From CAVOOW01 sp963697675 (GTDB lineage Bacteria > Actinomycetota > Actinomycetes > JACCUZ01): a stretch of 64,000 bases of DNA. Every line of letters starts with the position of its first letter. Positions within the stretch are counted from its first letter, which is position 1. The stretch spans positions 248,001-312,000 of the forward strand of contig CAVOOW010000004.1 of NCBI GenBank assembly GCA_963697675.1, in the 5' to 3' direction. The notes below the pieces were generated by a model. It did no database searches, was not told the DNA's origin, and saw only the letters and a program-made list of their open reading frames with translations. Both the position numbers and the translations under genes were made by a program. This document shows, piece after piece, positions 36,516 through 50,027 of the stretch.

Positions 36516-37964
36516 TCAGAGCCCGGCGTTTCCGTACCGCGGATCCAGCCCCACCGCGTCGCCGATGCGGTGCACCTGCAGCGCGTTGGTCGAGCCCGCG
36601 ATGCCCGGCGGGCTGCCGGCCACGATGACGACGAGGTCGCCGCGTACCGCCCGGCCGAGCTCGAGCAGGAGCCGGTCGACCTGCAGCACCATCTCGTCCG
36701 TGTCCGCGACGAACGGAGTCAGGAACGTCTCGACGCCCCAGCTCAGCGCGAGCTGGCTGCGCACCGACTGCTCCGGTGTGAACGCCAGCAGCGGGATCGG
36801 GGAGCGCAACCGCGACATGCGCCGTGCCGAGTCGCCGGTCTGGGTGAACGCGACCAGATAGCGCGCGCCCATCGTCTCGCCGACCTCAGCGGCCGCGCGA
36901 GTGATGGCACCGCCCTTGGTGCGCGGGGTGCCAGTCATCGGCGGGATCATCGACAGCGCGTTGTCCTCGATCTTCGCTGCGATGCGGGCCATCGTGCGCA
37001 CCGCCTCGAACGGGTGCTCCCCCACGCTGGTCTCGCCCGAGAGCATCAGCGCGTCCGCCCCGTCGAGCACGGCGCCCGCGACGTCGGACGCCTCGGCGCG
37101 CGTCGGTCGCGACGCGGTGATCATCGACTCGAGCATCTGGGTCGCCACGATGACCGGCTTCGCCGACCGGCGCGCCAGCGCGATCGCCTGGGCCTGCACG
37201 AGCGGCACGTCCTCCAGGGGCAGCTCCACCCCGAGGTCGCCGCGGGCCACCATGATGCCGTCGAACGCGAGCACGATCGCCTGCAGGTTCTCGACCGCTT
37301 CGGGCTTCTCGATCTTGGCGATCACCGGCAGCCGGACACCCTCCTCGTCCATGATCTTGTGGACGGCCTCGATGTCGCTGGCGTGCCTGACGAAGGACAG
37401 CGCGATCATGTCGGCCCGCAGGTGCAAGGCCCAGCGCAGGTCGTCGATGTCCTTGCCGGACAGCGCCGGGACGCTGACCTTCACTCCCGGCAGGTTGATC
37501 CCCTTGTTGTTCGAGATCATGCCGCCCTCGGTGACGGTGGTCACGACCCGCGGGCCGTCGACGCGCAGGCAGCGCAGGCCGACCTTGCCGTCGTCGATGA
37601 GCAGCCGGTCGCCCGCCTGCACGTCACCGGCGAGGCCGAGGTAGGTCGTCGAGACCTCTGACGCATCCCCCGGCACCTGCTCGGTCGTGATCGTGAACTG
37701 GTCGCCTTCGCGAAGGCCCACGGGACCGGACGCGAGCCGGCCGAGCCGGATCTTGGGGCCCTGCAGGTCGACGAGAACACCGACCCCGTGCCCTGCAGCG
37801 TCAGACGCGCGGCGCACCCGCAGGTAGACCTCTTCGTGGTCGGCGTAGCTGCCGTGGCTGAGGTTGAGACGCGCGACGTCCATGCCTGCATCTACGAGTT
37901 CGCGAATCCCCTCCTCGCTCGAAGTAGCGGGACCGAGGGTGCAGACAATCTTGGCGCGGCGCAC
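36516..37964 (-). CDS. pyk: Pyruvate kinase
   Basis: Glycolytic enzyme converting phosphoenolpyruvate and ADP to pyruvate and ATP; 482 aa, normal length. The start RRAKIVCTLGPATSSEEGI and DVARLNLSHGSYADH are followed by the B domain. The active-site segment VIAKIEKPEAVENL holds the catalytic Lys, then GIMVARGDLGVELPLEDVP with the metal and K/phosphate ligands. The C-terminal domain is intact (FTQTGDSARRMSRLRSPIPL), so allosteric control is possible. It lies between the DJ-1/PfpI gene and the LAGLIDADG-like gene. Confidence 0.97.
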   Translation of the reverse strand: MRRAKIVCTLGPATSSEEGIRELVDAGMDVARLNLSHGSYADHEEVYLRVRRASDAAGHGVGVLVDLQGPKIRLGRLASGPVGLREGDQFTITTEQVPGDASEVSTTYLGLAGDVQAGDRLLIDDGKVGLRCLRVDGPRVVTTVTEGGMISNNKGINLPGVKVSVPALSGKDIDDLRWALHLRADMIALSFVRHASDIEAVHKIMDEEGVRLPVIAKIEKPEAVENLQAIVLAFDGIMVARGDLGVELPLEDVPLVQAQAIALARRSAKPVIVATQMLESMITASRPTRAEASDVAGAVLDGADALMLSGETSVGEHPFEAVRTMARIAAKIEDNALSMIPPMTGTPRTKGGAITRAAAEVGETMGARYLVAFTQTGDSARRMSRLRSPIPLLAFTPEQSVRSQLALSWGVETFLTPFVADTDEMVLQVDRLLLELGRAVRGDLVVIVAGSPPGIAGSTNALQVHRIGDAVGLDPRYGNAGL

Positions 37965-38062
37965 GCAATGAGCCTACGGGTGACCCCCTGCCGCCAATCA
38001 CCCGCAGCCCACATTCCGGACGTACGTGAGCCGACGCGACCCTTCGCCGCCAGAGGCGAACG

Positions 38063-38611
38063 TCAGAACCGATCGGTGATCTCGCCGCAGAACGCCTTGA
38101 GGTCGTCTGGCTTGCGGCTCGTTATGAGGACGTTAGGCCCCGATTCGCAGACCACGACCTCCTCGTCCACCCAGTCGGCGCCGGCGTTGCGGAGGTCGGT
38201 CTTCAGGCTCGGCCATGACGTCATCCGTCGGCCTCGAACCACGTCCGCCTCCACGAGCGTCCACGCCGCATGACAGATCGCCGCCACCGGCTTGCCCGCT
38301 TCGAAGAACGACTTCGCGAACGCGACTGCGTCCGGCTGGGTGCGCAGGAAGTCGGGGTTCGCCACCCCACCTGGCAGCACCAGCCCGTCGAACTCCTGGA
38401 CCGACGCGCTGTCCACCGTCTCGTCGACGTCGAACGTGTCAGCCTTGTCGAGGTGGTTGAAAGCCTGCACGGTGCCCGCGCTGGTCGAGACCAGTCTCGG
38501 TCGTCCGCCGGCGTCCTCGATCGCTTTCCAAGGCTCGGTGAGTTCGACCTGCTCGATCCCCTCCGGAGCGACGAGGAATGCGATCGTCTTGCCCTGCAAC
38601 GTGGTGGCCAT
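38063..38611 (-). CDS. DJ-1/PfpI family protein (general-stress type amidase/protease homologue)
   Basis: A 182-residue protein of the type 1 glutamine amidotransferase-like fold. The nucleophile elbow is KPVAAICHAAWTLVEADVV (Cys near residue 112) and the family segment FDGLVLPGGVANPDFLR comes before it. Close relatives are the YhbO/YraA/PfpI group, linked to stress resistance or deglycation, which is knowledge of the family and not shown here. The ATG at 38611 (MATTLQGKTIAFLVAPEG) is preferred to a longer frame from 38692. Confidence 0.88.
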   Translation of the reverse strand: MATTLQGKTIAFLVAPEGIEQVELTEPWKAIEDAGGRPRLVSTSAGTVQAFNHLDKADTFDVDETVDSASVQEFDGLVLPGGVANPDFLRTQPDAVAFAKSFFEAGKPVAAICHAAWTLVEADVVRGRRMTSWPSLKTDLRNAGADWVDEEVVVCESGPNVLITSRKPDDLKAFCGEITDRF

Positions 38612-38703
38612 GGTTACCTCACAAATCCGAGTCGTTTGCTCATACGTCGACTCGCCTGCCCCACCGTGCGGGCCCGAAACACTGGGGCACATGCCGCTTC
38701 ACA

Positions 38704-38757
38704 ATGCCTGCGGACGGTTCGCAAGTCGTGCACGCCTTGCGAACCGTCCGCCGGCAT
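38704..38757. repeat. 54 bp near-perfect hairpin between the DJ-1 gene and gltD
   Basis: Two 22 bp arms with one mismatch (38704-38725 and 38736-38757) enclose a 10-base loop. The 15 bp core CGGACGGTTCGCAAG (38711-38725) pairs with CTTGCGAACCGTCCG (38736-38750) without error. The loop itself contains the palindrome GTGCAC. It lies 48 bp past the gltD stop in that gene's direction, without a U-run. It may act as a terminator or be a REP-like element. Confidence 0.8.
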
Positions 38758-38804
38758 GCTGAACGTGGTCGATTCCCGGGCGGGGACTGCGGCGGGTGCC
38801 GGGG

Positions 38805-40254
38805 TCAGACGGTGAGGGGGCGGCGGGTGGGTTCGATCGGCGCGGGCAGCGAGGTCGCGCCCGTCAGCCACTCGTCGACGGCGGATGCGGCCGACCGGCC
38901 CTCGGCGATCGCCCAGACGATCAGCGACTGACCGCGGCCCGCGTCGCCGGCGACGAACACGCCCGGCACGGTCGACATGAACGACGCGTCGCGGGAGATG
39001 TTGCCGCGCCCGTCGATCTCGACGCCGAGCTGGGCCAGCAGGCCGTCCGGCTCCGGACCCGTGAAACCCATGGCCAGCAACACGAGCTGGGCCGGGATCT
39101 CGCGCGCCGTGCCCTCGATCGGCGTGAACCGTCCCTCGACCAGCTCGACGTCGACGAGCTCGAGCGACTGCACCTGGCCGGCCTCGTCTCCGATGAAGCG
39201 CACCGTGCTCACCGCGAAGACCCGGTCGCCGCCCTCCTCGTGGGCCGAGGACGTGCGGTAGATCATCGGCCAGGTCGGCCAGGGGTTGACGTCGGGCCGC
39301 TCGTCCGCGGGCCGCGGCAGGATCTCGAGCTGGGTGACGGACGCCGCACCTTGCCGGTGGGTGGTGCCGAGACAGTCGGCACCGGTGTCGCCGCCGCCGA
39401 TGATGACGACGTGCTTGCCGTTGGCGCTGACCGGTACGTCGTAGGACGTGTCCTTCGCGTGCCGGTTGGCGTGCGGGAGATAGTCCATCGCCTGCAGGAT
39501 GCCGCCGAGCTCGCGACCGGGCACGGGCAGGTCACGGCCGACCGTGGCGCCGACGGCGAGCACCACGGCGTCGTACCGCGCCTGAAGGTCTGAGCCCGTC
39601 ATGTCTTCGCCGACGTTCACGCCTGGCTTGAACCGGGTGCCCTCCGCGGCCATCTGCGCGAGCCGCTTGTCGAGGTGACGCTTCTCCATCTTGAACTCGG
39701 GGATGCCATAGCGCAGCAGGCCACCGATGGCGTCCGCGCGTTCCAGCACGGCGACGGTGTGCCCCGCGCGGGTCAGCTGCTGGGCGGCCGCCAGCCCCGC
39801 CGGGCCGGACCCGATGACGGCGACGGTCTTGCCGGTCTGGCGCTCGGGGACCTGGGGCGTGACCCAGCCTTCGTCGAAGGCGCGGTCGATGATCGAGACC
39901 TCGACCTGCTTGATGGTGACGGCCTCGGAGTTGATGCCGAGGACGCACGCGGTCTCGCACGGTGCCGGGCAGAGCCGGCCGGTGAACTCCGGGAAGTTGT
40001 TGGTCGCGTGCAGCCGCTCGGCGGCGGCCCGCCAGTCGTCGCGCCAGGTCAGGTCGTTCCACTCGGGGATCAGGTTGCCGAGCGGGCAGCCGTCGTGGCA
40101 GAACGGGATGCCGCAGTCCATGCAGCGGCCCGCCTGCCGGTGCAGCTGGTCGGCGTCCTGCGGCTCGTAGACCTCGTGCCAGTCCATGATGCGTACGTCG
40201 ACCGGGCGACGCGTGGGGAGCTCGCGCTTCGTCGTCGTCAGGAAGCCCTTCGGG

Positions 40255-40262
<8 letters not shown>
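38805..40262 (-). CDS. gltD: Glutamate synthase small subunit (NADPH)
   Basis: The 485-residue beta subunit of glutamate synthase, which passes electrons from NADPH to the large subunit. Two iron-sulfur Cys clusters are visible (CMDCGIPFCHDGCPLGN near residue 47 and CPAPCETACVLG near 97), then the FAD site VAVIGSGPAGLAAAQQL and the NADPH site VVIIGGGDTGADCLGT. The C-terminal FAD motif FVAGDAGRGQSLIVWAIAEG is present. The frame is open to 40430, but the ATG at 40262 gives only an 8 bp overlap with gltB and the proper N-terminus. Confidence 0.96.
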
Positions 40263-44811
<4,549 letters not shown>

Positions 44812-44916
44812 CGGCCACATCCTCTCGTCGATGGCAGGCGCCCGTGACGCGCGGAAACGTCGGTGGGCGGGGTCATCGGCCGAGGGACGTCATTGGCCCT
44901 GCGGTGCGAGCGCCAG

Positions 44917-44945
44917 AGTATAGGTTTCGCCCGCGTTTCCGCTAA
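44917..44945 (-). promoter_or_regulatory. Candidate sigma70-type promoter of gltBD
   Basis: On the minus strand TTAGCG (44945-44940) and TATACT (44922-44917) are separated by 17 bases, about 105 bp before the gltB start. TATACT differs from the consensus -10 by one base. No obvious GlnR-type site was identified. Confidence 0.45.
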
Positions 44946-44965
44946 CCGAAACTCCGGCGCCTGCG

Positions 44966-45020
44966 TTGTGGACTCTCCGACACCCGACACGCCGCCGAAC
45001 CGGTGTGTCGGAGTCCACAA
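44966..45020. repeat. 55 bp nested palindrome between gltB and the VIT1-like gene
   Basis: TTGTGGACT (44966-44974) pairs with AGTCCACAA (45012-45020), and TCCGACACC just inside pairs with GGTGTGTCGGA allowing a two-base bulge. The inner loop is GC-rich (GACACGCCGCCGAACC). It starts ten bases after the VIT1-like stop in that gene's direction and could terminate it, but it has the build of the other intergenic hairpins in the window. Confidence 0.75.
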
Positions 45021-45029
45021 GGGGCAGGG

Positions 45030-45764
45030 TCAGTTGACCGAGCCGACCAGGGAGCCCACCGCGTAGGTCACGGCGGCCGCAACGGCGCCGACGAGCACCT
45101 GGCGCCCGCCGCCGTACCACCAGGGCCGCGGCGTGAGCCGCGTGACGAACGCTCCGCAGAGGAACAGCCCGGCCACCGTGAGCAACAGCGCCGGAAGCAG
45201 GCCCGTCGCTCCGAGGATGTACGGCAGCACCGGCAGGAACGCCCCGATCGCGAAGGACAGGAACGACGAGCCGGCCGCCAGCGTCGCGGACGGGAGGTCC
45301 GTGGGATCCAGCCCGAGCTCCTCGCGGACGTGCACGTCGAGCGCCGTGTCCGGGTTGCGAGACAGCTGGCGGGCGACCTCGACGGCGAGCGCGGGCTCGA
45401 GCCCCTTGGCGATGTACATCTGGGCGAGCTCGCGCTGCTCCGCCCGGGGTCGCGCGGCGATCTCCTGACGCTCGACGTCGATCTCCTCGAGCGCCTGCTC
45501 GGCCTGGGAGCGGACCGAGATGTACTCCCCGGCGGCCATCGAGAACGCACCGGCCGCGAGCCCGGCCAACCCGGCGAGCAGCACTGCCTTGCTGTCGGCG
45601 TTGCCGCCCGTCACACCGGCGATCAGCGCGAAGTTGGACACAAGTCCGTCGGAGGCACCGAACACCGCGGGGCGCAGCCAGCCACCGGTGACGTCCGAGT
45701 GCTCATGCTGGATGCGCTCGTTCTCGCCCTCCGCGGCGGTGCGGGTCTCCTCAGAGCTGCTCAC
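45030..45764 (-). CDS. VIT1/CCC1-family transporter
   Basis: A 244-residue membrane protein of the vacuolar iron transporter family, likely moving Fe2+ or Mn2+. Helix one has the signature RPAVFGASDGLVSNFALIAG with the conserved Asp and Asn, helix two AGAFSMAAGEYISVRSQAE carries the Glu typical of the metal site, and a hydrophilic Glu-rich segment follows (EIDVERQEIAARPRAEQREL). Three more helices end the protein. It begins with GTG and overlaps the lgt end by 14 bp, so it is the tail of the trp/lgt transcription unit. Confidence 0.9.
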   Translation of the reverse strand: MSSSEETRTAAEGENERIQHEHSDVTGGWLRPAVFGASDGLVSNFALIAGVTGGNADSKAVLLAGLAGLAAGAFSMAAGEYISVRSQAEQALEEIDVERQEIAARPRAEQRELAQMYIAKGLEPALAVEVARQLSRNPDTALDVHVREELGLDPTDLPSATLAAGSSFLSFAIGAFLPVLPYILGATGLLPALLLTVAGLFLCGAFVTRLTPRPWWYGGGRQVLVGAVAAAVTYAVGSLVGSVN

Positions 45765-46629
45765 TGGCCACCTCCTCGTCGGTCGAGGGCTCCTCCTCCT
45801 CGCCCGGTGCTTCCCCGATCACCTCGCGGCCGGGGCGGCGCTTCGCCGAGATCACGAAGTAGGCGAGCGCGCCGAGGAAGACGACGATGCTCGTCCAGTC
45901 GTTGAGCCGCAGCCCCAGGAAATGGTTCGCCGTGTCGATGCGGAGGTACTCGATCCAGAACCGTCCGACCGTGTAGGCCATGACATAGAGCGCGAACGCC
46001 CTGCCGTGGCCGAGCCGGAAGCGCCGATCGGCCCAGATGACCAGGCCGGCGACCCCGACGTCCCAGATCGCCTCGTACAGGAACGTGGGTTGATAGGTCG
46101 CCCGCTCCTCCATGCCGTCCGGACGGTGGGCAGGGTCGATCTCGAGGCCCCACCACAGGTTTGTCGCCTTGCCGTAGAGCTCCTGGTTGAAGTAGTTGCC
46201 GAACCGTCCGACGGCCTGCGCGAGGGCGATGCCCGGCGCCAGCGCGTCGGCGAACGGCGGGAGCGGGATGCCGCGGCGCCGGCACCCGATCCACGCGCCG
46301 ACGCCACCGAGGGCGATCGCGCCCCAGATGCCGAGGCCGCCTTCCCACACGTACAGCGCCCTGATCGGGTCGCCGGCGTGCCCGAAGTAGGGCTGCGGCG
46401 TCGTGAGGACGTGGTAGATGCGGCCGCCGAGGATGCCCATCGGCACCATCCAGGTGGCGATCTCGGTGACGTCACCGGACCGGCCGCCGCGTGCGACCCA
46501 GCGCTTCTCCCCGACCCAGACAGCGAGCACGACGCCCGCGATGATGCAGAAGGCGTAGGCGCGGATCGGCAGCGGGCCGAGGTGCCAGACGCCCTGCGAG
46601 GGGCTGGGGATGTAGGCGAGGTTCATCAC
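45751..46629 (-). CDS. lgt: Prolipoprotein diacylglyceryl transferase
   Basis: Membrane enzyme that adds diacylglycerol to the lipobox Cys of preprolipoproteins, such as the LivK and hydrolase lipoproteins encoded here. It is 292 aa with about seven helices. The Lgt signature is GRFGNYFNQELYGKAT (residues about 135-150), the helix LRAYAF-type segment appears as PIRAYAFCIIAGVVLAV, and VGRFWIEYLR near the end is also conserved. The C-terminal 40 residues are acidic. The start is GTG at 46629 or the ATG next to it. It follows trpA, as in many actinobacteria. Confidence 0.96.
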   Translation of the reverse strand: MMNLAYIPSPSQGVWHLGPLPIRAYAFCIIAGVVLAVWVGEKRWVARGGRSGDVTEIATWMVPMGILGGRIYHVLTTPQPYFGHAGDPIRALYVWEGGLGIWGAIALGGVGAWIGCRRRGIPLPPFADALAPGIALAQAVGRFGNYFNQELYGKATNLWWGLEIDPAHRPDGMEERATYQPTFLYEAIWDVGVAGLVIWADRRFRLGHGRAFALYVMAYTVGRFWIEYLRIDTANHFLGLRLNDWTSIVVFLGALAYFVISAKRRPGREVIGEAPGEEEEPSTDEEVASEQL

Positions 46630-46685
46630 TGCTCAGGTTAGTCGGGCAGGTCCGCGGTACGCCGACGCGGGCGCGCCGTACTTCG

Positions 46686-47492
46686 TCAGGGGCGCTTGGG
46701 GCGGCGGACGCCGTCGGCGAGCTCGGCGGCCAGGTCGGCGACGGCGGCGCTGCCGGCGGCCGCGGACGGCGCGTCGAGCATCCGGCGTACGAAGGCTGAT
46801 CCGACGATGACGCCGTCGGCAAAGCCTGCGACCTCGGCCGCCTGGTCGCCGCTGGAGACGCCGAGCCCGACGCATACGGGCAGGTCGGTGACCGCGCGGG
46901 TGCGCGCGACCAGGTTCTCGGCCGCATGTCCGACCGTCGTGCGCGTGCCGGTGACGCCCATCGTGGAGGCTGCGTAGACGAAGCCGCGGCAGTGCTCGGC
47001 GGTGTAGCGCAGCCGGTCGTCGGTCGAGGACGGCGCCACCAGGAAGATGCGGTCGAGGCCTGTCTCGTCACTGGCCTCGAGCCACTCACCCGCCTCGTCC
47101 GGCGTGAGGTCCGGGGTGATGACGCCCGAGCCGCCTGCCTCCGACATCTCGCCGGCGAAGCGGCGCACGCCCCGGCGCAGGATGGGGTTCCAGTAGCTCA
47201 TCACCAGCGCGGGCGCACCGGCCTCCGCCACAGCGCGAACCGAGGTGAGAACGTCGTCGGTCGTCGTGTGGTGCTCCAGCGCCACCTCGACGGCGGCCTG
47301 GATCGTCGGGCCGTCCATCAGCGGGTCGGAGTAGGGCAGTCCGACCTCGACGATGTCGACGCCGGCCTCGACCATCGCGACCATCGCATCGGCGGCGCCC
47401 TCGACGCTCGGGTAGCCGGCGGGCAGGTAGCCGATGAGCGCGGCGCGCCCTTCGGCACGAGCGGCGGCCAGCACGTCCGAGAGGCTGCTCAC
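46686..47492 (-). CDS. trpA: Tryptophan synthase alpha chain
   Basis: Cleaves indole-3-glycerol phosphate to indole and G3P; 268 aa. The catalytic Glu lies in LIGYLPAGYPSVEG-to-VDIVEVGLPYSDPLMDGP, which also holds the second acidic residue (Asp of YSDP), and phosphate binding is by GVIVGSAFVRR near residue 230. The start is the GTG at 47492, which overlaps the trpB stop as GTGA; an upstream in-frame extension to 47582 lies within trpB and is ignored. Confidence 0.96.
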   Translation of the reverse strand: MSSLSDVLAAARAEGRAALIGYLPAGYPSVEGAADAMVAMVEAGVDIVEVGLPYSDPLMDGPTIQAAVEVALEHHTTTDDVLTSVRAVAEAGAPALVMSYWNPILRRGVRRFAGEMSEAGGSGVITPDLTPDEAGEWLEASDETGLDRIFLVAPSSTDDRLRYTAEHCRGFVYAASTMGVTGTRTTVGHAAENLVARTRAVTDLPVCVGLGVSSGDQAAEVAGFADGVIVGSAFVRRMLDAPSAAAGSAAVADLAAELADGVRRPKRP

Positions 47493-48763
47493 CAGCCCTC
47501 GCCGGAAGCGTCCTGCGGCGGCCCGTCGACGACGCTCTCGGCCGCCGCGACGAGCTCCTCGTCGCTGACGACTCCGAACCACTTCGCAGCAGTGTCGACG
47601 TCCTTGTCACCGCGCCCGGACAGGTTCACCAGGATGACGGCGTCGGACCCGAGCTCGCGGCCGACCTCGAGCACGCCGGCCAGCGCGTGCGCGCTCTCGA
47701 TGGCCGGGATGATGCCCTCGGTGCGGCAGAGCAGCGAGAACGCGTCCATCGCCTGGGCGTCGGTCACGGCCCGGTAGGTCGCGCGTCCGGTGTCGTGCAG
47801 GTAGGCGTGCTGCGGCCCGACGCCCGGATAGTCGAGACCAGCGCTGATCGAGTGGCTCTCGATCGTCTGCCCCATGTCGTCCTGCAGCACGTAGGACCGG
47901 GAGCCGTGCAGGACGCCCTGCGACCCGCCGGTGATGCTCGCCGCGTGCCGGCCCGTCTCGACCCCGTCGCCGCCGGCCTCGAAGCCGTACAGCGCGACGG
48001 AGGGATCGTCGAGGAAGGCCACGAAGATGCCCATCGCGTTCGACCCGCCGCCGACGCACGCCGCGACAGCGTCGGGCAGCCGGCCCGTGAGGTCGAGCAC
48101 CTGCTGGCGTGCCTCGTCACCGATGATCCGCTGGAAGTCGCGCACGATCATCGGGAACGGGTGCGGTCCCGCGACGCTGCCGATCAGGTAGTGCGTCGTG
48201 TCGACGTTGGTCACCCAGTCGCGCATCGCCTCGTTCATCGCGTCCTTGAGGGTGCGGCTGCCCGCCGAGACCGACACCACCTCGGCGCCGAGCAGCCGCA
48301 TCCGAGCGACGTTGAGCGCCTGCCGGCGGGTGTCCTCCTCGCCCATGTAGACGACGCACTCGAGGTCGAACAGCGCGGCCGCGGTCGCGGTGGCGACACC
48401 GTGCTGACCCGCACCGGTCTCGGCGATGACCCGCGTCTTGCCCATCTCCCGAGCGAGCAGGGCCTGGCCGAGCACGTTGTTTATCTTGTGCGAACCGGTG
48501 TGGTTGAGGTCCTCGCGCTTGAGCAGCACCTGCGCGCCGCCCGCGTGCCGGCCGAAGCGCTTCGCCTCCGTGACGGGGCTGGGGCGACCGGTGTACGAGG
48601 ACAGGAGCCCGGCGAGCTCGGCCTGAAACGCCTTGTCGTGGCTGGCTTTCTCGAACGCGACGGTGAGCTCGTCGAGTGCTGCCATCAGGGCCTCGGGCAC
48701 GAAGCGACCGCCGAACACCCCGTAGTGGCCGCTCGCGTCAGGGACGGCCGCGTCGCTCGTCAT
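47489..48763 (-). CDS. trpB: Tryptophan synthase beta chain
   Basis: PLP enzyme joining indole and serine; 424 aa. The start GHYGVFGGRFVPEALMAALD is diagnostic. The PLP Lys lies in REDLNHTGSHKINNVLGQAL (Lys near residue 98), the ammonium/indole channel segment ETGAGQHGVATATAAAL follows, and the phosphate loop is CVGGGSNAMGIF. It is translationally coupled to trpA. Confidence 0.97.
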   Translation of the reverse strand: MTSDAAVPDASGHYGVFGGRFVPEALMAALDELTVAFEKASHDKAFQAELAGLLSSYTGRPSPVTEAKRFGRHAGGAQVLLKREDLNHTGSHKINNVLGQALLAREMGKTRVIAETGAGQHGVATATAAALFDLECVVYMGEEDTRRQALNVARMRLLGAEVVSVSAGSRTLKDAMNEAMRDWVTNVDTTHYLIGSVAGPHPFPMIVRDFQRIIGDEARQQVLDLTGRLPDAVAACVGGGSNAMGIFVAFLDDPSVALYGFEAGGDGVETGRHAASITGGSQGVLHGSRSYVLQDDMGQTIESHSISAGLDYPGVGPQHAYLHDTGRATYRAVTDAQAMDAFSLLCRTEGIIPAIESAHALAGVLEVGRELGSDAVILVNLSGRGDKDVDTAAKWFGVVSDEELVAAAESVVDGPPQDASGEGW

Positions 48764-48794
48764 CGGCTGCGGTGGTGGCTCATGGGGATCGCGC

Positions 48795-49601
48795 CTAGCG
48801 GTCGTGCTTCAGAGCCGGGTGCGCGCCTGCCGCGACCAGGTCGGCGACCGCCGATCGTGGGTCGCGGCCGGTGACGAGCGACTCCCCCACCAGCACCGCG
48901 TCAGCGCCTGCTCGCGCATAGTCGATGACGTCGTGCGGACCACGTACGCCTGACTCGGCGATGCGCACCACGCCGTCGGGGATGTACTGCACGATCTTGG
49001 CGAAGGTCGTGCGATCGACCTCGAGCGTGGTCAGGTCGCGGGCGTTGACGCCGATCACCTGTGTGCCTGCGTCGACGGCGCGGCGTACCTCTTCGGCCGT
49101 GTGGCACTCGACGACCGCGGTGAGACCGAGCGAGTGGGCGCGCTCCACGAGTGACTCGAGGGCGTTCTGCTCGAGCGCCGCGACGATGAGCAGCGCGAGG
49201 TCGGCCCCGTGGGCGCGGGCCTCCCACAGCTGATAGCTCGAGATGATGAAGTCCTTGCGCAGGACGGGGACATCGACTGCGCGGCGCACGGCGATGAGGT
49301 CGTCGAGGCTGCCACCGAAGCGCCGGCCCTCGGTCAGCACGCTGATGGCGACGGCGCCGCCCAGCTCGTAGTCGCCGGCGAGAGCAGCAGGATCGGCGAT
49401 GGCGGCGAGCTCACCCTTGGACGGGCTCGACCGCTTCACCTCGGCGATGACGCCGACGCCGTCACCCTTGAGGACCGCTATCGCGTTGATGCACGGCTGC
49501 CGTTGGGCGGCCAGCGCCTTGAGCTCGTCGAGGCTGACGAGGTCCTGGCGCGCGGCGAGGTCGGCGCGGACACCCACCAGGATGTCGTCGAGCACGCTCA
49601 C
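48795..49601 (-). CDS. trpC: Indole-3-glycerol phosphate synthase
   Basis: Ring-closing (beta/alpha)8 barrel enzyme of tryptophan synthesis; 268 aa. Catalytic Lys/Glu blocks are VIAEVKRSSPSKGELA (near residue 57), VPVLRKDFIISSYQLWEARA, VIGVNARDLTTLEVD and VRIAESGVRGPHDV. The GTG at 49601 (VSVLDDILVG) is preferred to an in-frame extension to 49748. It is 31 bp upstream of trpB. No trpF is present in the window, in line with a PriA-type hisA. Confidence 0.95.
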   Translation of the reverse strand: MSVLDDILVGVRADLAARQDLVSLDELKALAAQRQPCINAIAVLKGDGVGVIAEVKRSSPSKGELAAIADPAALAGDYELGGAVAISVLTEGRRFGGSLDDLIAVRRAVDVPVLRKDFIISSYQLWEARAHGADLALLIVAALEQNALESLVERAHSLGLTAVVECHTAEEVRRAVDAGTQVIGVNARDLTTLEVDRTTFAKIVQYIPDGVVRIAESGVRGPHDVIDYARAGADAVLVGESLVTGRDPRSAVADLVAAGAHPALKHDR

Positions 49602-49713
49602 GCGATTGGTCTCCTCGGGTAATCGACGACACCGGGCTAGGGGTGCGGTGCTGGGACCAAGGGTACCCAGGCCAGTCCGAAAGAGAGGAATCGCGGGGTG
49701 TTTCAGGCGTGGA

Positions 49714-49953
49714 TCAGGCGCTGGTGTTGTCGTCGTACTGCCGGTCACGGTCGTGGTCGTGGCTGACCGGGCTGCCCATGCCCATCATCGCCATGACCTT
49801 GCCCGTGATCGCACCGATGACCACGACGCCGATGCCGACGAAGAACAGCCACGGCAGCTCCAGCGGCAACGCGAAGCCGCTGATCAGGAATCCGACGAAC
49901 ATGATGGTCACCGCGGTCCATGCGGCCGGGGTGTTGCCATGGCTGGCAGTCAT
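49714..49953 (-). CDS. HGxxPAAW-family small membrane protein
   Basis: A 79-residue protein whose start MTASHGNTPAAWTAVTIMFV holds the name-giving HGxxPAAW motif. Two hydrophobic segments follow (TAVTIMFVGFLISGFALPL and WLFFVGIGVVVIGAITGKVM), then a charged, His/Asp-rich tail. It is a conserved companion of the actinobacterial trp region. Function is unknown. Confidence 0.9.
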   Translation of the reverse strand: MTASHGNTPAAWTAVTIMFVGFLISGFALPLELPWLFFVGIGVVVIGAITGKVMAMMGMGSPVSHDHDRDRQYDDNTSA

Positions 49954-50027
49954 GGGGCTCCTTCGTCGTCGGGCTGCCGAGCGGGTCGGCGGATGGCAGG
50001 GTGCTCAGCTGCGATTGTGCCAGCCGA

